Shown here piece after piece: positions 16,618-22,538 of a stretch of DNA of 64,000 nt; the stretch's first letter is position 1; each line of letters opens with the position of its first letter. Origin of the DNA: Roseburia_D yibonii (lineage in GTDB: Bacteria; Bacillota; Clostridia; Lachnospirales; Lachnospiraceae); contig NZ_JACOQH010000001.1 in NCBI RefSeq assembly GCF_014297335.1, positions 248,001 to 312,000 of the forward strand, written 5' to 3'. A model generated the notes under the pieces. It was not told where the DNA came from, searched no databases, and saw only the letters and a program-made list of their open reading frames with translations. The translations under genes and the position numbers were made by a program.

Positions 16618-18006
16618 CTATTCTGTGAGCTCTTTGATATCCCAGTAATCATTCTGTCTGAGTGCCAGTTCGTCCGCGCGCCAGGTGATGAGCTCCCTCC
16701 TGTTTTTCCCGTCAAAGACAAGCAGAAAGCCCTTGGTGTAGGTGCTGTTCTCTCCTGCATTTTCACGGATCACAAGCGAAATATTTTCCGCGGCCAGCAT
16801 CTCCACCAGATCCGCCAGTCCGTTTCCGGTGCCGCCTGTGGTCACGCCCCGCGTTCCAAATCGCTCAAGCACTTCAAGCGGCAGATTCGCCCCGTTATCA
16901 AAAATATCGATCTCGACGGTCTCATTCTTTTTTCCTACAATGACCAGTATCTTTCCGTCTGTTCTCCCGTCACGCGTGATCGCACGGATCGCGTTTCGCA
17001 GCAGATCTCCCACCACATTATGCACCATGAGCTGTGCGATCCCCATTTCATGGATCTGCTTTGCAATCGGTTCCGAAGCAAACACATCCATCACGATTCC
17101 CTTTTTGTTACATTCCAGAATATAATGCTGTAACTGGGCATCCAGCAATTTTATTCCCGTTGTTCCCAATAATTTGTAATTCATACTGTCCTTTCTTCCC
17201 GCAATCATCTGCTCGGAATAAATCTGATTGAACTCCTCCACCAGCTGTGGATCCAAAAGCCCTTCGTTTTCGTTGACCACTGAGATCAAAAGCGGCATCA
17301 GTTCCTTTGTCTTATGCAGGCTGGTGTTCATTCTTCGGTTATCCTGCTCTACTTTCAGTTTGCCTGCGGCAAGACGGTAATGATCCAGAAGCCAGAGGAT
17401 GCCGATGATGATTGTAAAAATAAGAAAGTTTGCGATTAAAATACTCAAATTCCTATACTGACTTTGCGCTAAATGAAATCCGATCTGTTGCAAAACAATG
17501 ATGCATATTCCTACAGCTGTAGTGATAAATCGAATTCCTCTATTGTCAAATACTTTATACAATGGCAACTTTTGTCCATGATGTTCGATAAGAACACTTG
17601 TTATTATGTATACCACCATAAAAAATATTCTCACCACTTTCATATTTCTGTTTCCCGCTATCCATAGACATAAATATGAACTTGGCAGTGTCAAAAGTAC
17701 TGCGTAAATTGTATCTATTACAACGGTAGCTATAGTCATAGAAAATTTATAAAGTAAACCCTGACTATGATCTGTAACGCATAAATAGATAAACATCCAC
17801 ACAAGACATAGCATAACAAAAATTGTCTTTCCAACTGCATCCTCTTCTCCGATATTTTTTATCAGTATCATTTCCATAGCTACAAGTATTGCACCACATG
17901 TCAAACTTACCCCTCTTTTTTTCTTTATTCTCCCCAACGTAATCCAATCTAATGTAACAAAATATAAAAGTACTTCTGTTATAATATAGCAAAGTTTAAA
18001 CATCAT
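16618..18006 (-). CDS. Membrane sensor histidine kinase, GHKL type (AgrC-like)
   Basis: A 462-residue sensor. The first 210 residues have about six or seven membrane helices with little outside the membrane, as in peptide-sensing AgrC-like kinases. A linker helix follows with the weak phospho-acceptor region (NTSLHKTKELMPLLISVV), then the GHKL ATPase (VVGDLLRNAIRAI as N box, IFDNGANLP as G1, GTGNGLADLVEML as G2). No adjacent response regulator, AgrB or AgrD gene is seen. I chose the ATG at 18006 because AAGGA lies six bases before it; an ATG six codons earlier has none. A 15-residue peptide gene and a terminator lie just upstream. Confidence 0.8.
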   Translation of the reverse strand: MMFKLCYIITEVLLYFVTLDWITLGRIKKKRGVSLTCGAILVAMEMILIKNIGEEDAVGKTIFVMLCLVWMFIYLCVTDHSQGLLYKFSMTIATVVIDTIYAVLLTLPSSYLCLWIAGNRNMKVVRIFFMVVYIITSVLIEHHGQKLPLYKVFDNRGIRFITTAVGICIIVLQQIGFHLAQSQYRNLSILIANFLIFTIIIGILWLLDHYRLAAGKLKVEQDNRRMNTSLHKTKELMPLLISVVNENEGLLDPQLVEEFNQIYSEQMIAGRKDSMNYKLLGTTGIKLLDAQLQHYILECNKKGIVMDVFASEPIAKQIHEMGIAQLMVHNVVGDLLRNAIRAITRDGRTDGKILVIVGKKNETVEIDIFDNGANLPLEVLERFGTRGVTTGGTGNGLADLVEMLAAENISLVIRENAGENSTYTKGFLLVFDGKNRRELITWRADELALRQNDYWDIKELTE

Positions 18007-18031
18007 ATCTTTTCCTTCTTTCATTATCTAT

Positions 18032-18081
18032 ATTATAACAAACAAAAAAAACATGGCAAATATTTGCCATGCTTTCTTTTT
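18032..18081 (-). terminator. Terminator between the short peptide gene and the kinase, with overlapping kinase promoter
   Basis: CATGGCAAATATTTGCCATG at 18052-18071 is a perfect palindrome followed on the minus strand by eight T. It ends the peptide transcript. Immediately after it a -10 TATAAT (18032-18037) with a weak -35 TTTGCC inside the hairpin could start kinase transcription. The kinase is therefore made by read-through or from this promoter. Confidence 0.75.
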
Positions 18082-18127
18082 ACGGAATAGGACTTAATAT
18101 CTTCCAAAAATAATCCCAGAAACCCAT
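18080..18127 (-). CDS. Putative 15-residue peptide MGFWDYFWKILSPIP
   Basis: A very short open frame encoding MGFWDYFWKILSPIP, upstream of the GHKL kinase and on the same strand. An AGGAGG ribosome site lies nine bases before its ATG and is itself one arm of a perfect hairpin. A strong terminator follows directly after the stop, so the peptide would be the only product of a short transcript. The peptide is aromatic and amphipathic, unlike the longer AgrD precursors. Possible roles are a signal for the adjacent kinase, a leader peptide whose translation controls read-through into the kinase, or a small membrane-active peptide. There is no proof of expression. Confidence 0.45.
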   Translation of the reverse strand: MGFWDYFWKILSPIP

Positions 18128-18133
18128 TTCCTG

Positions 18134-18182
18134 CCGCCTCCTCTGTTTTTGATAACCAAAAACTATCAAAATCAGGAGGCGG
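18134..18182 (-). promoter_or_regulatory. Hairpin sequestering the ribosome site of the short peptide gene
   Basis: CCGCCTCCT (18134-18142) pairs perfectly with AGGAGGCGG (18174-18182), and TTTTGATA (18047+100, i.e. 18147-18154) with TATCAAAA (18164-18171), leaving a nine-base loop. In minus-strand RNA the arm nearest the ATG contains the AGGAGG site, and the other arm is its exact complement. It therefore looks like a translational switch: an RNA thermometer, a riboswitch-like element or a protein-controlled hairpin. Confidence 0.6.
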
Positions 18183-18204
18183 AAACTGTCGGCCAATCCC
18201 GCGG

Positions 18205-18289
18205 TTTTCTACGATTTCCGTCGATTTTTTACGACCGGATTTTTCCTTTCCCTTGCTGTTTCTCTTATGCGTCTTTCGATTTTTGTCGA
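18205..18289. repeat. Ten-base phased direct repeats ending in CGA upstream of the peptide gene
   Basis: Three contiguous decamers, TTTTCTACGA, TTTCCGTCGA and TTTTTTACGA, occupy 18205-18234. Two more, CGTCTTTCGA and TTTTTGTCGA, occupy 18270-18289. All are on one helical face. They lie upstream of the peptide gene on its strand and may be a response-regulator site. No clear promoter was found between them. Confidence 0.5.
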
Positions 18290-18408
18290 AAAATATTGTA
18301 TGACTTTTTCATCCCATTCCGGTCAATGGGACGAACACATCGCGAGAAAGTCTCTGCATTTGTCCGAATTTTATAGTATAATGACTGACAGATGTCATTT
18401 CATTTTGA

Positions 18409-18621
18409 AATCCCTATTTTTTTATAAAAGGTAAATGGTTTCTCACGGCTCTGCTATTACCGACCGCAATAAAAGGATATTATCTTTTGTTTATTCCGGA
18501 AGAATATGTTTCATCAGAAACGAATAAAGAACAGGTTTTGCAGGCTTTGTGGAGGAAATGGTATTTCAATGCATCTTTCTTCATTTTATTGAAAGCGCAT
18601 GGAAAGACAGATCACGAATAA
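18409..18621 (+). pseudogene. Unrecognised gene fragment without start codon
   Basis: After a stop at 18406 the frame is open for 70 codons and reads like real protein (FLTALLLPTAIKGYYLLFIP, then NKEQVLQALWRKWYFNAS), ending 26 bases before the hydrolase start. No ATG or GTG occurs in it; a TTG is possible at LLFIPEEY. It may be the C-terminal remnant of a regulator or membrane protein, but I do not recognise the family. A TATAAT-like -10 at 18377-18382 could drive it and the genes beyond. Confidence 0.3.
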
Positions 18622-18647
18622 TCAAATTTCGAAGATGAGAAAGACTT

Positions 18648-19514
18648 ATGGAAAAAACGAAAAATTTCAAGACAGAATATCAGGCTTTTTTACAGCAGTA
18701 CCCTTACCGGACCATCGAGGTCGACGGCACAAGGATCCGGTATCAGTACGGCGAAAAAGAGGGCGCACCCGTCCTTTTATTCTTTCACGGACTGGAAATG
18801 CAGGAAACATGGATGCCCTATGCGCTGCATTTTGGCCAAAACTACCGGTTTCTGATCTATGAATATCCACTCCACATCACCAACGTGGATGAGCAGATGG
18901 CATTTACCTTCGCCTTATTAAAAGCGCTTGCGATCAGACAGGTGATCCTGATCGGATGCAGCGACGGCGGAGTCCACGCACAGATCTTTGCAAAAAACTA
19001 TCCCGAGGTCGTAACGAAAATGATCCTGATCACAACGCTGACTCTGGATTCCGATTATCTCCGCCATATCAAAAAAGCATGGTTCGTCACACCACTTCTT
19101 TTACTTTTTCTCAAGCTGATTCCGGCAAAAACAGAAATGAATCTTCTGCTCAAAAAGTGCCAGGGCTTTTTAACCTGCGAATCACCGGAAGGTCAGGCAT
19201 ACGGCAGAACGTTTTATGAGACAGTGACTTCTGACCTGTGCTATAAGCAGCGCTATATCCACAGTGTGAAGTGTGTCTCCCTGTTGAAAGATTATCCGGT
19301 ATTTGATCCGACGGATTTTGCGTATCTGCGTGGAAAGATCCAGGTTCTTATCCCAGAAAATGACATTTTCACAAAAGAAGACCAGGCACGGCTGTCCGCT
19401 CTGTTTGAGAAGTTGGATGCCGAAATCCTGCGTGCACCCGGCGGACATATGGGCTTTGTCGTTCAGGCAGAAGATTATATGGAAAAAATAGAGAAGTTTC
19501 TGGCACGCCAATAG
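18648..19514 (+). CDS. Alpha/beta hydrolase
   Basis: A 288-residue cytoplasmic hydrolase. The oxyanion strand is LLFFHGLEMQ, the nucleophile elbow GCSDGGVHAQ with serine as nucleophile, a C-terminal aspartate lies near LIPENDIF, and the catalytic histidine is in GGHMGFV. This is the standard triad order and spacing. The substrate cannot be named. The ribosome site before the ATG is weak. It precedes an acetyltransferase gene by about 70 bases on the same strand. Confidence 0.87.
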   Translation: MEKTKNFKTEYQAFLQQYPYRTIEVDGTRIRYQYGEKEGAPVLLFFHGLEMQETWMPYALHFGQNYRFLIYEYPLHITNVDEQMAFTFALLKALAIRQVILIGCSDGGVHAQIFAKNYPEVVTKMILITTLTLDSDYLRHIKKAWFVTPLLLLFLKLIPAKTEMNLLLKKCQGFLTCESPEGQAYGRTFYETVTSDLCYKQRYIHSVKCVSLLKDYPVFDPTDFAYLRGKIQVLIPENDIFTKEDQARLSALFEKLDAEILRAPGGHMGFVVQAEDYMEKIEKFLARQ

Positions 19515-19583
19515 AATTTTTGACATTATGATAGGTATGACCGGTATCAGATTTGAACTCGTAAATGAGGAAGGATGGATGAC

Positions 19584-20027
19584 ATGGAAATATATGAAGT
19601 TGAAAAAAGAACAGCGCAGCTTTTGACAAGCCTTTTAGACATTTGGGAAGGATCGGTTCGCGCAACCCATCATTTTCTTTCGGACGCGGAAATTGACCGG
19701 ATCAGGGAATACGTTCCACAGGCTCTCACCAGCGTCAAACATCTGATCGTTGCAAAAAATGACCGGGGTGAACCAGTCGCTTTTATGGGAACAGAACAGA
19801 GCCGTCTGGAAATGCTCTTTCTCTCTGCGTCAGAACGTGGAAAAGGAATTGGAACCAGACTGCTGCAATATGGCGTTCAAAATTATGGGATCCGGGAAGT
19901 TACGGTCAACGAGCAGAATCCGCAGGCGGTAGGATTTTATGAACATTTCGGCTTTCAGACCTATAAAAGAACGGATCTCGATGAGCAGGGAGATCCGTAT
20001 CCGCTTTTGTATATGAAGCTGATGTGA
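19584..20027 (+). CDS. GNAT family N-acetyltransferase
   Basis: A 147-residue acetyl-CoA-dependent acetyltransferase. The cofactor loop is RGKGIGTRLLQYG (R-G-x-G-x-G/A), preceded by the beta-4 strand MLFLSASER and followed by VNEQNPQAVGFYEHFGFQ, the family's motif B. Acceptor unknown. The GAGGAAGG site favours the ATG at 19584 over one three codons earlier, which it would touch. It is followed by a full copy of the dispersed repeat and a terminator. Confidence 0.88.
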   Translation: MEIYEVEKRTAQLLTSLLDIWEGSVRATHHFLSDAEIDRIREYVPQALTSVKHLIVAKNDRGEPVAFMGTEQSRLEMLFLSASERGKGIGTRLLQYGVQNYGIREVTVNEQNPQAVGFYEHFGFQTYKRTDLDEQGDPYPLLYMKLM

Positions 20028-20029
20028 AA

Positions 20030-20125
20030 CAGAGACGGAATGCGTTCCACATCCCGCTCTGATCAGTGGTCGTCAAATGGACGCTCGTGCAAGCACGGCG
20101 TCCGTTTTCTTCGTCGCCATTACAC
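20030..20125. repeat. Full copy of the dispersed two-stem repeat
   Basis: About 96 bases beginning directly after the acetyltransferase stop. Stem I runs CAGAGACGGAATGCG to CACATCCCGCTCTG, linker ATCAGTGGTCGTCA, and stem II AAATGGACGC, CGTG, loop CAAG, CACG, GCGTCCGTTT, with tail TTCGTCGCCATTAC. Relative to the copy at 9252, AATG/CATT in stem II is replaced by GACG/CGTC and CATG/CATG by CGTG/CACG, keeping base pairing. Confidence 0.75.
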
Positions 20126-20128
20126 AAA

Positions 20129-20172
20129 CAGCAGTGTATCCTTATTCGAAAAGATACACTGCTGCATTTTTT
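20129..20172 (+). terminator. Terminator downstream of the acetyltransferase
   Basis: Arms CAGCAGTGTATC and GATACACTGCTG form a perfect twelve-base stem with a twelve-base loop, followed by CATTTTTTTG on the plus strand. It separates the acetyltransferase from the converging Spo0A-like gene. Confidence 0.8.
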
Positions 20173-20183
20173 TGTTCTTATTT

Positions 20184-20969
20184 TTATTTCAGTTCAAAAC
20201 GCTCGACCATGTTTGAGACAAACTCGGCGTTCGTCGGACGTCCGATCTCCTCACTCCAGGTAAACGGATAATACCGCACCAGATTTGCCAGATTCGCATC
20301 CCGCCAGGCATGTTCGATCGCGTCACGGATGCTCTTCTCCACACCGCCGATGGACACACCGTTTTGTTCCGCCACGACCGGATAGATGTCATTGGTGATC
20401 TGTAATTTCCGGTGTTCTTTATTTTCCAGTCCCATGCAGATCGCGTCTGCCAGAAAATAAGTTCCTCTTTTCTGCGCCGTAAATCCCATTTTTTCCAGTT
20501 CCCGGCGTATGTAGACGCGCTGATATTCCCTTTCCTTTTCCATGCTGTACTCTGCAGCAAGCACCTGTGTCTGATCCGCCGTCTTATTCTGATAGTACGG
20601 AAATGTCATCTGAATGATCTCCAACACATTTTCCGGCGAATACGCGCCATTATGTTTCTGATATACAAAATCCGAACCCAGTTCGCGCACGCAGCTCAAA
20701 ACGGATTCCGAGCTCGTATTCGTGACGGTGATGATCTCCGGAAGCCTTTCTAACTTCGCCCGCATTTCCTCCAGCAGGTGCATGCCATCGCCCTCATCCA
20801 GTTCCAGATCCAAAAGCATCACATCCACATCAAAGGAAAGAAGCATCTGCATCGCCTCTTTCTGGCTGCCGGTTTTTCCTACCAGCGAAAATGCCGCGTT
20901 ATTCCGTATTGCCACCTGAAAAGACCGGCAAACCATTTCATCGTCCTCTACCATTAAAATCTTTATCAT
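20184..20969 (-). CDS. Spo0A-like response regulator (receiver plus Spo0A C-terminal domain)
   Basis: A 261-residue regulator. Residues 1-120 form a receiver with acidic pocket E8-D9-D10, phospho-acceptor D54 (MLLDLELDEGDG), T83 and K105. Residues about 150-260 match the Spo0A DNA-binding domain (KRGTYFLADAICMGLENKE, GVEKSIRDAIEHAW, GRPTNAEFVSNM). The recognition helix reads VSIGGVEKSIRDAI, differing from the SRVERAIRHAI of standard Spo0A, so it is more likely a paralogue with a different target than Spo0A itself. No kinase or sporulation gene adjoins it. Confidence 0.82.
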   Translation of the reverse strand: MIKILMVEDDEMVCRSFQVAIRNNAAFSLVGKTGSQKEAMQMLLSFDVDVMLLDLELDEGDGMHLLEEMRAKLERLPEIITVTNTSSESVLSCVRELGSDFVYQKHNGAYSPENVLEIIQMTFPYYQNKTADQTQVLAAEYSMEKEREYQRVYIRRELEKMGFTAQKRGTYFLADAICMGLENKEHRKLQITNDIYPVVAEQNGVSIGGVEKSIRDAIEHAWRDANLANLVRYYPFTWSEEIGRPTNAEFVSNMVERFELK

Positions 20970-21099
20970 TCCTGTTTCATTTCTCTTTCTTACATACTCC
21001 TTAATCCCCGTATACTATAAACATTGTACGCAAGAAGCATATGCCCTTCTCTATGCTTTTTGCGTATTTTTCCGGTTTCCATGCATATACGGCACCGGC

Positions 21100-22431
21100 T
21101 TACTTTCCAATGTCTTCCACCGTTCCGATGAACACCGGCAGATTTGTATCATCTTCCACGATCGCATAGACAAACGGGCGATCCAGATACACTTCCTTCG
21201 GTTCTTCGTCCGGATCCTGTGGTGCCGCGGATTCTGTCATGATCTCTACCACGGTCGCCGCCCCTGCTTTGGTTCCGCGCGCGTCCACACAGATATGCGT
21301 TTTATGCAGCACTCTGCCGATCCATACCGGAACGTCCGACTCCTCAAAGATCCCCGGAAATTCCGCCTGATCTTTGTCAAACGCGAGCGGCATGCCAAGT
21401 GCCTTTAATGTGTCGGAAAGCTCGAATCCGGTATCACTCTCGAACGCCGGAAGCATCGTATAGACGGTTTCTTCCTGTGCTTCCTCCATCAGTTTCAGGA
21501 ACGTTGCTCCGTCCAGTTGATTTACATAATCATTGATTTCAATTCCCTCATTTGGCAGGAGCGCCACAAAGGAATAGCCTTCTTTGTATGCTTTCCGGAA
21601 TCCGGTTTCCTTTTCCCCGCACAGGTACTCCCTCTCTGTCGCTTCCATCAGATCGACGTTCTTTTTGGTTCCGTCCGCGCAGGTAAATTCCTGGTCTTTT
21701 AAGATATCGCTTTCCTCATATTCGTTTTCCCATTCCGCATCAAAAGACGAAGCATTGATCAGATACATATCAGCGCCTTCCGGTATCTCATCAAGTATTT
21801 TTTTCACATTTCCATCGGTCTTTTTTTCTACCCACTGATTGATGGCATCTACCGTATCGTTTCCAAAAGAAGTCTCAATAATATCCGCGTCAAGATCCGC
21901 TCCGTTGCTCTCTAAAAAAACCTGTTTTGGCGTTCTGTCCGCTGCTTCGCGAAACCAGATCGAATTTGCTCCGATGTAAGACGCGTCCTTCTCATCCGGA
22001 AGTCCGTCGGTAAAGCGCATCAGATCCGTGCGCCCCTCCTCGCCGGACATTCCGCCATATAAGACCTGTTCCATCTGCTTTCCGGTATTGCCGTCTGCGC
22101 CGTATCTGCTCATCTCAAGCGCCGTCATGACGGAAAGCGGTGACACCATCGTATTCTTTCCCTCCGCGTCTGCCATTGCCCGGCTCTCTCTTAACAGGTT
22201 TACGGAAAAATCCGCATATGCCGCGCGAAACGCGTCTGAGACCTCGCCCTTTGCTACGGTCTTCTCCTTTTGATACTGCACGGAAAGGTTCTGCGTCTCC
22301 CCGCTTTTTTTGCTTTCCCCATGATTATCATCTTCCTGCTTTGTCACAGCGCATCCGGTCAGACATGCCGCAAGGCACATACCTGCCGCCACAGCTCCGA
22401 AGATCTCTTTTTTTCTCTTTTCCTTTTTCAT
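21100..22431 (-). CDS. Serpin-family protease inhibitor lipoprotein
   Basis: A 443-residue secreted protein. The N-terminus is a lipoprotein signal with lipobox LTGC (C27), so it is anchored on the cell surface. Residues about 60-440 are a serpin (NTMVSPLSVMTALEMSRYGA, LINASSFDAEWENEYEES, PFVYAIVEDDTNLPVFIGTV). The reactive-loop hinge GTKAGAATVVEIMTES has the small residues of an inhibitory serpin. Counting from the hinge glycine as P15 puts P1-P1' at about Glu-Ser, but the offset could be one or two residues. Serpins of gut bacteria trap host or microbial serine proteases. It has its own promoter set within an inverted repeat. Confidence 0.93.
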   Translation of the reverse strand: MKKEKRKKEIFGAVAAGMCLAACLTGCAVTKQEDDNHGESKKSGETQNLSVQYQKEKTVAKGEVSDAFRAAYADFSVNLLRESRAMADAEGKNTMVSPLSVMTALEMSRYGADGNTGKQMEQVLYGGMSGEEGRTDLMRFTDGLPDEKDASYIGANSIWFREAADRTPKQVFLESNGADLDADIIETSFGNDTVDAINQWVEKKTDGNVKKILDEIPEGADMYLINASSFDAEWENEYEESDILKDQEFTCADGTKKNVDLMEATEREYLCGEKETGFRKAYKEGYSFVALLPNEGIEINDYVNQLDGATFLKLMEEAQEETVYTMLPAFESDTGFELSDTLKALGMPLAFDKDQAEFPGIFEESDVPVWIGRVLHKTHICVDARGTKAGAATVVEIMTESAAPQDPDEEPKEVYLDRPFVYAIVEDDTNLPVFIGTVEDIGK

Positions 22432-22456
22432 AACTTTTACCTCGTGCCATAAAAAA

Positions 22457-22527
22457 ACAGGCCTATTGCACTTTGTCTCTGTTACCTAAATTATAGCGTA
22501 ACACAAGCACTTTCGCAATAAGCCTGT
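22457..22527 (-). promoter_or_regulatory. Serpin promoter nested inside a terminator-forming inverted repeat
   Basis: Arms ACAGGCCTATTGC (22457-22469) and GCAATAAGCCTGT (22515-22527) pair at twelve of thirteen positions. On the minus strand the second arm is followed by seven T, so RNA read through from the P-type ATPase gene can form a terminator. Between the arms lie a -35 TTGCGA (22513-22518) and -10 TATAAT (22490-22495) with 17-base spacing. Transcripts started there lack the first arm and escape. Confidence 0.65.
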
Positions 22528-22538
22528 CCTGTTTTCAA

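Noticed and set aside
18149..18376. 75-codon plus-strand frame
   Set aside because: It covers the hairpin and decamer repeats, has no ribosome site and no protein-like pattern.
20066..20271. Overlapping short frames on both strands
   Set aside because: They cover the dispersed repeat and its terminator; the open reading is a by-product of the repeat.
21028..21065. Inverted repeat ACGCA...TGCGT after the serpin gene, considered as terminator
   Set aside because: The arms pair well, but the T run is on the plus strand, where no gene ends. It may be a weak or processed end only.
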